Origin: Armigeres subalbatus
Lineage: Eukaryota; Arthropoda; Insecta; Diptera; Culicidae
Direction: 5' to 3'
DNA: 64,000 nucleotides
NCBI RefSeq assembly: GCF_024139115.2
Contig: NC_085139.1
Coordinates: 103,278,158-103,342,157, forward strand
The notes under the pieces are model-generated. The model ran no database searches, was not told the origin of the DNA, and was given only the letters and a program-made list of their open reading frames with translations. The first letter of the stretch is position 1; each line of letters begins with the position of its first letter. The position numbers and the translations under genes were made by a program. This document shows, in pieces, positions 1 through 11,774 of this stretch.

Positions 1-90
1 GAGGGACGTGATACGTGGATGGCCGACAGGGTACCTTACTTATGGATCCTGTACACCTCCGGTGGTGCAAAGGGCCGACTTGAAAGATCT

Positions 91-2042
91 TCATCCTGAG
101 CGTTGCCCGGCTATCGCTTTAACCTGTTGCCAGGTTAGATTTCGGTCGACTTCTTTTATTTCTTTATTGAGGCTTCGCCGCCATGAGCCTCTGGGTCTAC
201 CTCTGCTGCGATGTCCCGCTGGGTTCCAGTCGAATGCTTGTTTACAGATTTCGTTTCCGCCCCTACGTAGAGTGTGGCCGACCCAGCCCCGAATTTCTGT
301 TGCTATTGGCCTCTGGTGACAACGACGATGGATATCGTTGTTTGAGATCCAGTTGTGAGGCCACCAGGCCCGAACTATATACCGCAGGCATCTGTTAATG
401 AACACCTGCAGCCGTTGAGTGTTCTCCACTGATACACACCATGTTTCGCTAGCGTATAACAGCACAGATTTCACGTTAGAGTTGAAAATTCGTATTTTGG
501 TGCCTTCACTTCTGCTTGTTTTTCCAGATATTTCTTAAACTCGCAAAGGCAGCCCTTGCTTTCTTGATCCGTGCGCCTATGTCGATCTTGGTACCGCCGT
601 CTGACGCCATTTGGCTACCAAAATATTGGAAGCTTTCAACATTCTCCACTGGTTGCCCGGCTATTGTGAAACTGGAAGGCGTCACCGTGTTTACATCCAA
701 CGATTTGGTTGACGATGATGACTAAATCTGCCGAGGAGGACCGCTCGGCATGGTCGTTGAGCTTACTCTGCATATCAGAGCGCCGTTGTGCGAGGAGTGC
801 AACGTCATCCGCCAATTCGAAGTCGTTTAGGTGCTCCATGGTTATAGGCTGCCATAACAGCCCGTGGTTTGGTTCACGGTCAATCGCATCTACCAGAATC
901 TCATCGATTACGATGAGGAACAGTAACGGTGATAGAATACATCCTTTCCTCACACCAGCTACGACCCGGATAGGGTCGGACAGGACCCCATTCTGCAGCA
1001 CTCTACACGAAAAGGCCTCGTACTGTGCTTCGATGAGGCCGATGATTTTCTCAGGAACCCCCTTGCGTCTCAGGGCGCTCAACATATTCTCGTGATTGAG
1101 ACGGTCGAAAGCTTTTTCGTAGTCAATGAATACCAAGTAAAGGGACTCTTGGAATTCGTTGACCTGCTCCAGAATGATGCGGGGCGTAACAATATGGTCC
1201 ACACAGGATCTTCCGGCACGGAATCCGGCTTGCTGCCGCCGGAGAGTCGCATCGATCTTCTCCTGAATCCGGGCTAGCATAATTTTGCACAGAACTTTGA
1301 GAACGGTACACAGCAACATAATGCCTCGCCAGTTATCGCATACAGTCAGGTCACCCTATTTGGGCACCTTCACTAAGATACCTTGCATCCAGTCGACCGG
1401 GAAAGTTGCGGTGTCCCAGATATTACGAAATAAACGATGCAGTAGTTGAGCGGATGTCATGGGGTCAGCTTTGAGCATCTCGGCTGATATGCGGTCGACC
1501 CCTGGAGCTTTATTCGATTTCATGCATTGGATGGCTGTTTGAATCTCTAGCAGTGATGGAGCTTCGGTATTGACGCGTGTTATACGTCGGATCCCAGGCA
1601 GATCATGCCGAGGTGGTGATGGCCAGGCTGGCACTTGAAAAAGTTGTTCGAAGTGCTCGAACCAGCGTTTCAGCTGGTCAGTTGGGTCGGTCAATAACTG
1701 ATCATTCGCGTCTTTCACAGGCATCGTTGCCTTCATCTTCGCCCCGCTTAAGCGTCGTGAGATATCGTAGAGAAGGCGAATGTCCCCGGTTGCGGCGGCT
1801 CTCTCTCCTTCGTCGGCCAGAGAGTCTGCCCACGCTCGCTTGTCCCGTCGACATAAGCGTTTTACTTCCTTCTCAAGAGCCGCGTATCGTTGACGGGCTA
1901 AGACGTTGACTCCTCTGGTTTTCGATCGCTCTATCGCGGCTTTGGCTTCTCTTCGCTCCTCTGTCTTCCTCCAGGTCTCATCGTTGATCCATTGTTTTCT
2001 CTGGGTGCGTAGTTCGCCCAGGCATTCTTGATGGCGGTCCAT
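91..2042 (-). pseudogene. Reverse transcriptase and C-terminus of family A RTE-like ORF
   Basis: Frame segments at 1356-2042, 636-1319, 506-700 and 91-474 join into one reverse transcriptase. Visible are NKAPGVDRISAEMLK, the QQAGFRAGRSCVDH block, FIDYEKAFDRLNHE and the catalytic-site region NDFELADDVALLA. The C-terminal block has LLYASETW followed by GHTLRR and RGRPRGSWRRSL, then WQQVKAIAGQR, typical of RTE-like 3' ends. Stops and frameshifts occur near 1356, 640 and 480. The catalytic box reads LADD instead of the usual F/YADD, and the second copy has the same L. Confidence 0.8.
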
Positions 2043-2946
2043 TGGTCTTCCACGCTGCCACCTTCCGGAATATCTGCAGCACGCGTCTTTAGTTCTTCAA
2101 CGAAGGACCGTTTCACCGTGGCATGTTCCGTGGCACTACGTTTATTCCGTACATCAAGAAGGCTCCGTTTCCATTTTCGGCTGATCCAGATGTGGTCGAT
2201 TTGATTTTCTGTAAAGCCGTCACGGGAGACCCACGTGACCTTGGGAACCGGTCGATGAAGGAAGAGCGATCCCCCGATCACCATGTCGTTACTACCACAA
2301 AATTCTGCGAACAGCTCTCCGTTTTCGCTCATTTCTCCGAGATCATGGCGTCCCATAATGCGCTCATGGTTCGAGTTGTCGGATCCGATCTTCGCATTGA
2401 AGTCGCCCAAACAGATCTTGATATCACCCTTCGGAATTCTATCTACGACGGCATTGAGTTGACTGTAGAAGTTCTCTTTGTCTTGCAGATCGGCAGCATC
2501 GGTTGGCGCATAACATTGGATTATAGTAAGGTTTCGGACCCATGTTCTAAATCTGGCAACGATTATCCTTTCACTTATAGGTTCCCACTTCATAAGCGCA
2601 GAGTGTGCCTGAGCGCTTAGTAGGAAGCCAACTCCGCGATGCCGGGGAGCGTGTTCACCTCGTAAACCAGAGTATAGCAGAACTTGTCCCGACGGCGTTC
2701 TGTGTTCTCCAAAGCTTGGCCAACGAACTTCACTCAGTCCCAGGATCTCAAGCTTCATGCGGCGTGCCTCATTGGCAAGTTGTGCCAATTTACTAGGGTT
2801 AAAACCTTCCATGTTCCTATTCGTGTCCGTTGTTTCGCGCTAAGAGTCGTCGCCGTAAAATCAGTCCGTATTCTTTCATTATCGGATTCTCGAACAAATT
2901 GATGTTTCGGGAGCAGTAGGTTGTTGGCCCAAGGTTCCCTATCCAC
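1931..2946 (-). pseudogene. Endonuclease part of family A RTE-like ORF
   Basis: The translation contains the hallmarks of a retrotransposon AP-type endonuclease: an N-terminal GTW-type start (RIGTWKVLT), LGLSEVRWP, a CYAPTDAAD block, LGDFNAKIG and QIDHIWIS. Compared with the copy at 21.7 kb it lacks about 35 codons in frame right after RNKRSA. This removes the terminal SDH motif, a catalytic part of these nucleases. The frame then shifts near 2000-2040 into the reverse-transcriptase section. It is therefore a dead endonuclease that would have made the first-strand nick at new insertion sites. Confidence 0.8.
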
Positions 2947-3099
2947 CGGGATGGGGCTGCCATCTTAGGTATAGCTTCCGGGGAATAGCATTTCATACTC
3001 AGCCGCTGGATGCCAGAACAGACGCTGTTGGAGCCGCACCTCCTTGGTGAACAGACGCTCGGTCAGTCGGGTAAAATTTGTTTAAAGTCCCACCCAACA

Positions 3100-3260
3100 C
3101 CAGGACTAGGCTGATGCGCTTTGAGCGGTACACGGTCGCTTTGATAGGGCCTGCTTGGGGACACATGCAGCTTTTTATAGAAGTTCAACAGAGCCCACTG
3201 TCGAACCCCACCACATCCTAGGCAGGCCCCACACGACGCACCCTCTCACTCTAGCTGATG
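3100..3260 (-). repeat. 5' leader block shared by RTE families A and B
   Basis: This block inside the 5' leader of family A is the reverse complement, with modest divergence, of about 24540-24700 in the leader of family B. It is also found, split by a MITE, at about 30165-30500. Shared landmarks are a TATAAAAAGCTGCATGT-like stretch, CCTAGGATGTGGTGGGG and AAAGCGACCGTGT. Beyond it the coding regions of A and B are clearly different. Confidence 0.7.
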
Positions 3261-3562
3261 TCAGAAGGACAACAGTGCCCAGGCTGCACTACCAGCTAAG
3301 TACGCAACCCTTAGCTGGCGGTCAATTGTCATCGGAAGACCCGTGGAAGCGTGAGTATTGGAACTTGTGAGGACCAGAGCTATGTTAGGCGCCCCTTCCC
3401 GGATGTCAACTCACCATTTCGTAGCCCCGACAGGGTACCCGTGTTCCCATAAATACATGCATGTACTTGTACATGCTCTTAATGGTGCTTGGCATATAAT
3501 GCTTTAACAGTATACGATCCGGGTCATCCAATAAATCTCATCCAATGACCTCTTCTTAAAAC

Positions 3563-3970
3563 ATGTTTGCATTCCAAGTAGTTCTTGTTGTTGTCATTGA
3601 TTCCAGGTGGTCTACAAACTCCATATAGTCAAGGTCTGTGGATCCACCTCAGTAATGGAGGCAGTTATTGAAGAATAAACTAGTTGTGTGACCCCTTCTT
3701 GGTATATGTTTGTATTCCAAGTAGTTCTTGTTGTTGTCGTGGGCTCCAGGTAGTCTACGAACTCCATAGAGTCAAGGTCTTCGGATCAATCTCCGTAATG
3801 AAGGCAGTTATCGAAAAATAAACAAGTTTTGTGACCCCATCTTGGTATATGTTTGTATTCCAAGTAGTTCTTGTTGTTGTCTTGGGCTCCAGATAGTCTA
3901 TGAACTCCGTGGGCTCCGTAATGAAGGCAGTTATTGAACATTACACACTTTGTCTGAACCCTTCTTGGTA
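3563..3970. repeat. 143-bp minisatellite, about 2.9 units
   Basis: Three head-to-tail units start at 3563, 3706 and 3849, each with the motif ATTCCAAGTAGTTCTTGTTG near its start. The spacing is exactly 143 bp. The third unit carries a deletion of some 30 bp in its centre. No reading frame runs through it. It lies just outside the family A element. Confidence 0.85.
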
Positions 3971-4059
3971 CAGTAATATCCTGATTTCATCACCCCCTTG
4001 GTGAATTTTGGGGTGATAAAGTAGAAAGTGTGACAAAATCGGAACAATTTTTATTTCAG

Positions 4060-4280
4060 ATTGGATTGGATTGAGTTTGGATGGGATTTGGATTGGATTT
4101 CGGATTGGATTTGGATTGTATTTGGATCGGATTTGGATTGGATTTGGATTTGATTTGGATTGGATTTGGATTGGATTTAGATTGAATTTAGATTGAATTT
4201 GGATTGGATTTGGATTGGATTTGGATTGGATTTGGATTGAATTTGGATTGGATTGGATTTGGATTTAAATTGGATTTGGC
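4060..4280. repeat. TTGGAT-type simple repeat
   Basis: About 220 bp of imperfect GGATTT/GGATTG hexamer repeats, almost free of C on this strand. This is a microsatellite-like tract with strong strand asymmetry. Confidence 0.9.
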
Positions 4281-4288
4281 TAAGACTT

Positions 4289-4327
4289 GTCATAAGACGA
4301 GTTTATACAATCCCATTGAATTCCACC
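4289..4327. repeat. Short dispersed repeat shared with 60690-60729
   Basis: The 39-bp stretch beginning TGTCATAAGACGAGTTTA recurs almost exactly at 60690, where a longer block follows it. It is a fragment of a dispersed repeat of unknown class. Confidence 0.7.
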
Positions 4328-5850
4328 TATCGTAGTAGGCATTTGAAATGCCAGCATACTAAGAAATGAAGATCATTCAGTGTTCGTTTCTTGAGGCGTG
4401 AACACGCCATTTGTTTGCAAGTGTCTAACGCTTATTTTCTACGACAATTCTGACTTTGGTTTTGCTGCTTTTAGTGATAGAAAATGCACATAATTGTAAA
4501 TAAATTGATCTTTGATAAACACAAGAGAAACTCGAAGGAATATTCTCCAAATTACAAAACAGCAGAGAACTCATAACGTACATTTTCGTTCTCTAATAAT
4601 TATTCATACAGAAAAGCCGTATTTAACACCTGATGACTGTAATGAAGAACTATGGCATCGATAGCGGTCACAGCAGCCTTAGTTCAGCGTCAGTAAGCAT
4701 ATTAAGAATTTCAAAATCATTATTTCACACTTTACATACGTTCAACTGGCGGCCGTCTCTGGAATATAACCTTCCACTTTTTTCCTTTCACAAGATGAAT
4801 TGAAAAAAATATTTATTTGTCTTTGCTCTCCAACCGGCCCATACGTCGATTCAAATAAGTACACTTATAGTAATGTAAATTTTCTAATCAACCGGCACGC
4901 GATCGATTAGTGTCGGCGTCACCGTAACCATGATGACGTCCATAGCGCTATAAAGTCGTGCAGAGGCGGCCTATGCAAGTTGGAACTTCTTTTTTATACA
5001 TTCCACCATTAACATATTTCAACTGAATCTATAACGACGTCATCAAACACCCGTCAAAACAGTAGGCAGTCGGTGTCGCGCATCTATTTAACCGATTTTT
5101 AATGGAAATGTAGGCATTATCTCGGGTTTGCTGGGAGGGACTGCGGATAACAACCGCACAGGGCTTGGCTTCGAATTACCTAGTTTACGATCGCACACGT
5201 GGCGGCTAAGAACAGTCACGGTGGGTATTTGGAAGCGATTTGTTGGGTGAGTGGATGACGACGATACAACGAACGACGATCGATAATGGCCAATAAAGCG
5301 ACGGCAGGAAATCAATAAACATTTGTGGCTGTTCTATGGTCTACAAACGGAAAAATGTCCTCACGCGGGAATGGAAATTTCTCGCTAGTTATAGGTTACA
5401 AATTGAAATGGCCCTGAAATTCCTAACCTACTGTGTAGGATTATGTCATTTGTCTTCTCGTTAAAGCTCATAGTCAACCATCATTCATTCTTCGTTGGAA
5501 ATCATAATTCACAGAGATTATGATGCTTTCTCTGTCACGTTTTGATGGCTTCTCATTACAAATGGGGAATAAAATTTCTGTAAAATGTTTTCTTTATTAT
5601 TCTGAATCATACACATTTCGGATAGGTGAAATAATTTCAGTTTTTAAATGTATAAGCTGAATATCATTGGATAAAACTATTGAAAGTGCGGCAGAACGAA
5701 AATCTCTAGATCATGATTCACCAAAGTTTATTCCTCAAAGTTCATTGATCTTACAAGTTAGGTTGCGTTGGTTGACACAGCACAAACGTAAAAGAAGTGA
5801 CGGCAAACACAAGTCATAAATCATTTCGAAAAACATCGTTTGAGCAGTGT
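4328..5850. other. Intergenic, no recognisable feature
   Basis: AT-rich single-copy-looking DNA. I see no convincing exon, RNA gene or inverted-repeat element here. The short frames present look random. Confidence 0.5.
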
Positions 5851-6318
5851 TTAATAAGAGTGCAGATGAAGCTGTAACACGATGATAGAAGTTAGTGCAC
5901 CCCACTGACATATCAGCAAGATCAGCATCAGAAGCATCTGCCTCAATTCATTCAGTTCCTCTTTTGCTGAGGACGATATCTTGTTTAAAGATAGCTGTGC
6001 GAATGTAAACAGTAATGTGTGTGAAAAACAATCACTCGCATTCAGCTCATCGTTAGTCTTATGATGAATGGAAGAGTAAACCGACTGGGCTGTACTAATT
6101 AATAACATGAAACTGGATAAGATGGCGTATGGATAATAAACAATTATTTGTACTATCTTTTTCGAGTCATCGACTATACACTGGACTGAACTTTGTGCCT
6201 TAACAGCTGATAGTCTGAATAAATACAACCTCCTAATTAAAAAATGTGGATTGAATACGAGTGCATACGAGACACTGAAGGTGCTTTTATGGTTGAGGTC
6301 AAAATATGTACCTACCAT
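5851..6318 (-). CDS. Unidentified hydrophobic ORF, possible membrane-protein exon
   Basis: A 155-codon open frame on the minus strand. Two stretches are long and hydrophobic enough to be membrane segments: around residues 65-85 (YPYAILSSFMLLIS) and 130-148 (LLMLILLICQWGALTSIIVL). A charged segment, SAKEELNELRQ, precedes the last one. The pattern of a hydrophobic segment close to a short polar C-terminus is reminiscent of insect chemoreceptor C-terminal exons, but I cannot see the family signature, so this is only a suggestion. It stands out as the longest clean frame in an otherwise empty stretch. It may equally be a chance frame in AT-rich DNA. Confidence 0.25.
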   Translation of the reverse strand: MVGTYFDLNHKSTFSVSYALVFNPHFLIRRLYLFRLSAVKAQSSVQCIVDDSKKIVQIIVYYPYAILSSFMLLISTAQSVYSSIHHKTNDELNASDCFSHTLLFTFAQLSLNKISSSAKEELNELRQMLLMLILLICQWGALTSIIVLQLHLHSY

Positions 6319-7740
6319 ATTCGGGGGACACTATGTTTCCACGCGGAGCTATCAGATAACCGTAAAAATTAAGTGTTTGTTTCCATTGGATATGTTCTCG
6401 AAAAAAAGTCCTTCTCACATGCTGCAAACTGCAGCTACGTCAGTTAGTTATGGAGGCTATCCAGACCGAACTGTCATAGTCCAGAACAACACACCGGTTG
6501 CGGTGATTTATTTATCGTGTGGTCTCGACCTATGCTCATTATACCGGAGAGACACGAACCTGTCAATGGACGGAGTATTCAACCCGTGCTTGTTTCGGTG
6601 TTCTCGTTGCAGTGACATTCTTTTGCCGCAGCAATGTTACAGTTGCGCAGTTCCACGAAACTGAGATCATTTCGCGGACAATGTGAAGTAGCCGAGAACC
6701 GGTTCGTCCGCGTGTTCCTCATTGGCATCCCGGCCGTGCATACGGCTTCGTAATTGTTGTTTACAAGGCATCAGCTGTACCTTATAGCCACCGTTGTTGT
6801 TGTTGCTGTTGCTTCGTGTTGTTGAGGGTGATATCATCACGACACGATAGTCGCATTCGACCATTGCATTGCGCGGCTGCTGTCGACAGATTGACTGGAC
6901 CGGCATCGACATCGATGAAGTGCAACTTATTGCACAACACCATTCGAAATATCACGGTTCAACCGGCGATAGGGTAATCAATCGTCTTTGAACCACCTGG
7001 AGAATGCATTCAAATACAGTGTGATAGTATGACCTCGTTGAAACGAAAAAAATATCGCCTGGAATCATTGACATCATGTCTACAGATTTCTCATGTTGCA
7101 GATTATAGCAGGTAAAACCAATTTTGTTATTCCATGTCTTCCTACTGTGGAATATAATTAACATGGGTAATCTAAGAAAAAACTGAAGAACATCAAACAT
7201 AAGCACAGTATTGAACAAGGCCAAATAAATACACTCCTATCCAGTTATACCGTTTGTACTATTTGTAGGTGATGCGCATCTCATTGTTTTCTTCGCGAGC
7301 AAGTGCGAAGTAAGAACAACAACGGTTCATTAATAAGTGATAATGTTTTTACAATACAATATTCTCGGTTCGACTCAATGATGAGTTGCTGAAACAATCA
7401 CTGTGGGAGGAATTAAAATAAAGAGGCTCATAAACAATAATAATAAATGTATTTTCACTTGTTTGATTTACGATTTTAAAATTACTTCAATTATGTGCAT
7501 CATGAACCGGGTTGTACATGGGCATGTTCAAAGATTCCGTACAGTGCATGTTGCCCCTAACGAGGCGGTTGTTTCAATCGAGTTCTAAAATGCCGGGAAT
7601 TGCGCCACTTTTTTATCCAAGCACTCCAGTTGGCCCTACAACAAATCTTGACTAAAATTTAAAAAGCACGCAACAGCCAAAATTTAATCTTTCTAGTTCA
7701 TTGTCTATCTATATGTAGACGAGGAATCGAAAAGAGTTTT
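6319..7740. other. Intergenic, no recognisable feature
   Basis: Contains a short (GTT)n tract near 6785-6815. The frames here are low-complexity or lack splice context. Nothing supportable as a gene. Confidence 0.45.
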
Positions 7741-7744
7741 TGCT

Positions 7745-7880
7745 GTTACAGGCCTGGTAGCGGGTCACTTTTTAGTGACTTGGTCACTTTTTTCAGGCAA
7801 GTCACTAAAAAGTCTCTTTTTCCTACCTCAAGTCACTAAAGTCACTTTTTCTCGCAAGAAAGTCACTATTTTGAAACTAT
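7745..7880. repeat. GTCACT-rich dispersed repeat, copy 1
   Basis: The block opens with CTGTTACAGGCCTGGTAGCG and continues as clustered GTCACT and AGTGAC words. The same opening and the same words appear in reverse complement at about 15530-15660. I read them as two diverged copies of one interspersed repeat. Confidence 0.65.
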
Positions 7881-8069
7881 TGACTAACATTTTTTTTAAT
7901 AAAGCTTTATGTATCCGTCGGATGATGCTTTGTTCATGGCGGAAATAAAATTATGGATCTTGAAAAAATGATCGCTCTGAAACTTCGCCAGCCATTTAAC
8001 TCGCCGCTCTTATTGGAATTTCACCAGTAGCTAATTGAAGGTGTTTTACGTCCCAATCAGGGTTGTTAC

Positions 8070-8175
8070 GGAGATCCTGAAATATTTTCCGCGCTAAATC
8101 CGCGCCGACTAAAATCAAAACCGCGCCATTTCCGCGCGACATGAAATCCATTCCGCGCCAAATCCGGGCGATCCA
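8070..8175. repeat. CCGCGCC-rich degenerate short repeat
   Basis: Six or so copies of TCCGCGCC/ACCGCGCC words spaced at 15-25 bp within AT-rich surroundings. A local GC island made by short repetition, not by a gene. Confidence 0.6.
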
Positions 8176-8819
8176 GATCTAAATTCTAAGCAAATACACG
8201 TTAAATGTCAATTTTTGTATAACAATTTATTGAACGTCTTCTCTTCAAGTTCTTTTTTTACAATTTACTGATTTATTATTTTAAACTGCAACATATGTTT
8301 GTATAAAAATGCTAATAGGACTAATAAAACCGCAGTAAGTATTACTAAATGGCCTTATTTACCACTAGAAGTACTGAATCTAAGGGAACAAGAATTAGAC
8401 AATCAAAACTATTTGCATAAGCACCGCTTTTTGGATTAGATGATGGCTTTGGCATGTTTTGTTCCGTTATTGTCAGGGTTTTTTTTTATTGTTGATAGAA
8501 CTTTATAAAATTCGGCACAAGGTACATTGATATACAAATGAATGTTAAGGCCAGATTTGATCATAATTGATTAAAGATAAACGTGGCAAATATAAAAAAT
8601 CTGCCAAAACCGCAATGCAGCTTTGTTGTAGTTATTAATCACAAGACAAACTTGCGTATATATTAAGGATATAGATAATGAAGCTCCATTTCATAAACAA
8701 AACTTCTGTAAAAACTTCCGTAAAACAAATATTTGAATTCATATCAAGAAACAAATAATACAAAATGTAACATAGTTGCTCAAGATTTTTTTAGTAAGAA
8801 TCAAGCTTAAATTCCTTCA

Positions 8820-9660
8820 AAAAATCCAGAGCAATATTTTTAGAAATTTCAGAAAAAATTTCTTTGGAAATACGGCAGAATAATTTGCGTTAACTCCAAC
8901 AGAAATTAGTCCGTTATTTCTCCTTCAATTTTTGTAACAAGCTTTTTTAAAAGTTCATGCAGAAATGTTTTGACCATTCTTACTGGAATTTTATTTAAAA
9001 ACTCCGAGAACTCCTGTAGAAATTCATCTTTCGTGCACAGATTCATCCCAGAAATTTCTGCGGGTCATCCTCCGGAAATTCTCCGGGAAATTTTCATGGA
9101 AATGTTTGCAGAAATCCAACTGCCCTTGAATCTTCTGAAGTGCAGAAGTCGCTCCAAATTATCTGTGGGAAATCCTCCGAGTATTCTTACAAAAATTCCC
9201 CTGGGAAATTATTTTGTAATTCATTTAGGAATTTTGTCGTGAGTTCAAGTAAATTCTCCACAAATAACCTGCGGAAAATCTTCGGTGCTTACTTGCAGAA
9301 ATCCCTTCATGAATTCCTACGGAAATCGCTTTAGAAATTCTTGCAGAAATTGATTGGTGACTTCCTGCGGAAAAAAAACTCTCGGTTCTATTTTTGAACA
9401 CTTATTAAAGCAATTTCTGTGATCATCGCTATAACTCTTTTATAAATTCAAGGCGGCATTCTTTTCGATTTTCTATAGTCATACCTGCGGTCACCGCTCC
9501 AGGAAATTCCTCCAAAAATGTCTTTATATTTTTCGGGTTTTTAATGCTGCAGAAATCCTCTTTACGCTGTGGAAATTTATTTGCAAGGAATTTATACAAG
9601 GATCAATTGGATCATCATAGGGTCCTTGTGGAAACTTCTTTAGGAAGTTTCTTCGTTTTC
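8820..9660. repeat. Degenerate GAAATTC-type short tandem repeats
   Basis: A run of words such as CAGAAATTC, CGGAAATTC and GGAAATTCTCC with spacing near 20-30 bp, all diverged. The frames through it are repetitive translations. A related tract lies at 50870-51050. Confidence 0.7.
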
Positions 9661-9696
9661 TGTTGGTAATCCTGTAAAACCGGAGTTAACCGAAAT

Positions 9697-9897
9697 TACA
9701 CCCGATTCTTTTTTTACACGGGGGATGCGTTCCATGTAAAAAAAGTTTTCAGCTCAAAATTCGAAAATCCGTGTAAAAAAAGTTTTATGATTTCTCGACG
9801 AATCATGCAAAATGGAGCAACTTTGCAAACAATTTGTATGGGATTTTTTTTTACACGGCCGTGTAAAAAAATCCGTGTAAAAACAGAATCGGGTGTA
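9697..9897. mobile_element. MITE with TA target, about 200 bp
   Basis: Terminal inverted repeats of about 25 bp read TACACCCGATTCTTTTTTTA on the left and the reverse complement of TACACCCGATTCTGTTTTTA on the right. If the outermost TA is the target duplication, the element starts CACCCGATTCT, as expected of a Tc1/mariner-type MITE. An internal pair of TTTTTACACGG/CCGTGTAAAAA words makes it fold further. There is no coding capacity. Confidence 0.8.
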
Positions 9898-10670
9898 TCA
9901 TTAAAAAACCCGACAGAAATAACTTTTGAGAATCATCTTCTAATTTTTGATCGACTTTTTGCGGAAGAACTTATTAAAATGAGGCATGTGCATTAAATCA
10001 CATTAAATTTTTATGTTTTCAATTGTTGTATAAACCCTTATTCGTTCTAGATGAATGTTATAAAGGAAATTTAAAATGTTCCAATATTATGAAAGAATTC
10101 TTGACGACTTTTGAAGAATGATATAATATATCATGCCGAGTGGTTCATCGTAAAAGAAACAACCAATCAGAAACTGACAAATATCTTGGAACTACAAAGA
10201 AATTGCAAGACGAAAATAAGTGTTCATGTCCTTCAATAGACATGGTTTGTTGTGCGTCGTGTTTTAGGATGGATTAAAAATTACAACAAATGACGTAGGG
10301 GAAGGGGGGGCAATATGCCCTAGCTAAGCAAACACTGCTTTATTGTCTTATTTGTAACGCTATTCATGGGTATTTTTACATTATGCAACAGTTAAACAAG
10401 ATAGCTAGTTGATGCCATTCAAAAATTGTCAAAAATCTCAATCATATTGATAATATTCACATTTAAAAAAAGTGGTGATATTCTGTTGCCGGAAAACTCA
10501 TGAGGCAAAACGCCTTTTAGCTGGCAGCTCCTAGGGAACAAAGCACCACGCGTCGGCGAATCAGCATTCTGGTATGGATAGTGTGTGGAGGTGCAAGTAC
10601 ATTGTAGGTTATTGCCACTAGGGCATTTTGCCTCGCCGAAGACTTGATTCTTCCCTGTTTTACCAAGAAC
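9898..10670. other. Intergenic, no recognisable feature
   Basis: AT-rich; a G-run near 10300-10312 is the only oddity. No gene or element boundaries seen. Confidence 0.5.
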
Positions 10671-11176
10671 TAAACTGCCGCTAACCGCAAGTCGAGCACA
10701 ACTGTATATGGAGTCCATATACAGATTAAAGTCACTAGATATAAAGTCTGGCGGAGTGAAAACCGTGAGATTTTCCAATCAGAAAAATTCTTGTTAGATT
10801 TTGGCAACCCTTGAAAAAGTTCAAGCTCTCACACGATTGTTAGCTTTTATAAAGTAGCTTTCACAAAGCAAAATACTTTTTCCACATTTTATTCACGAAA
10901 AATCAAATAGAATGTTGTTGAACTAGTAAATCCAAGAACAAATTCCTTTATCTTTTTCTTCGGACTTAGTAGCTTTTTATATTTTTGGAATAATTTTCCA
11001 ATATTTTTATCAGCACTATCTCAATACTCTCCATTGCTTCAAGCCCATTTGAAGCATCATGTTCGATTGGATCCCGCAAATGACAGTTCGATTGGTGACC
11101 TGTCAGTGCCTTCGCCAGACTTTATATCTAGTGACTTTAATACAGATGTGCTCGACTTGCGGTTAGCGGCAGTAAA
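10671..11176. repeat. Inverted pair of a dispersed repeat around a 360-bp spacer
   Basis: The block 10671-10753 and the block 11112-11176 are inverted copies. Both contain TTTATATCTAGTGACTTTAA and then GACTTGCGGTTAGCGGCAGT. The left copy has an extra ~17-bp palindromic insert (TATATGGACTCCATATA). The end block also occurs alone at 28167-28216. It could be a foldback element or two independent insertions; no clear target duplication was seen. Confidence 0.65.
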
Positions 11177-11774
11177 GTAGTATTGTTATGGCGTATTTTT
11201 ATAATAGATCCTCTAAACAAATGATCGTTATGTGGCGAGTTATTTTTTTATTGACAACCTTATTTACTCTATTATTTATTGTGTTTTGTCCCTCTTAAAG
11301 ATAATTTTCAGTGGCCACGCAAAACTTGAACAACTTCTACCAATAATGACCAAATACTATCATTTTTTCACAGCACAAAGCCATAAATATGCTAAATGAT
11401 CTTTTCTAATAAAAATGCTAACATTCCACCACAATTACAGGATATTTGGATTTTGAGTTGTTGCCTCAATATGAGGAGACTTGATCCCTCATTAGTCATC
11501 CATACAAAAATTTGTCGAAAACATTCAAGAATATATAAAGCGACTAAAGTTTTGTAGATTTGACAGATATAATGAAGGCATAGATAGGAGATCAAGTCTC
11601 CCCAATTTTGAAGATTGCATGCGGTGTCGAATTTCATAGCAAAAATCGTTCATGAATACGCACAGCAAGTCGGAAAATCTGCTTATTTTGGAGGAAAAAT
11701 ATTTAAAAGTTCAGAAAGTATGGTCCTCATTATAGGCAGGAGGTCGAGCGTTCAATCCAAAGTTCGTTGTACAT

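Larger units (their letters stand above)
36..3426 (-). mobile_element. Full-length RTE-like non-LTR retrotransposon, family A copy 1 (decayed)
   Basis: The element runs on the minus strand from a 5' leader near 3426 to a short 3' tail at 36. Both boundaries are fixed by a perfect 13-bp direct repeat, CCGACAGGGTACC, at 23-35 and 3427-3439, which I read as the target-site duplication. It encodes an AP-like endonuclease followed by reverse transcriptase and a cysteine/histidine-bearing C-terminus in a single original frame, about 3.4 kb in total, which fits the small RTE group. The frame is now broken by several stops and shifts. A second copy lies at about 21711-23978. Assignment to the RTE group rests on size, one-ORF layout and motifs; the exact family is not known to me. 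Confidence 0.85.

Noticed and set aside
6251..6664. 137-codon frame on the plus strand as a gene
   Set aside because: It overlaps the minus-strand frame, lacks splice context and contains no recognisable motif.
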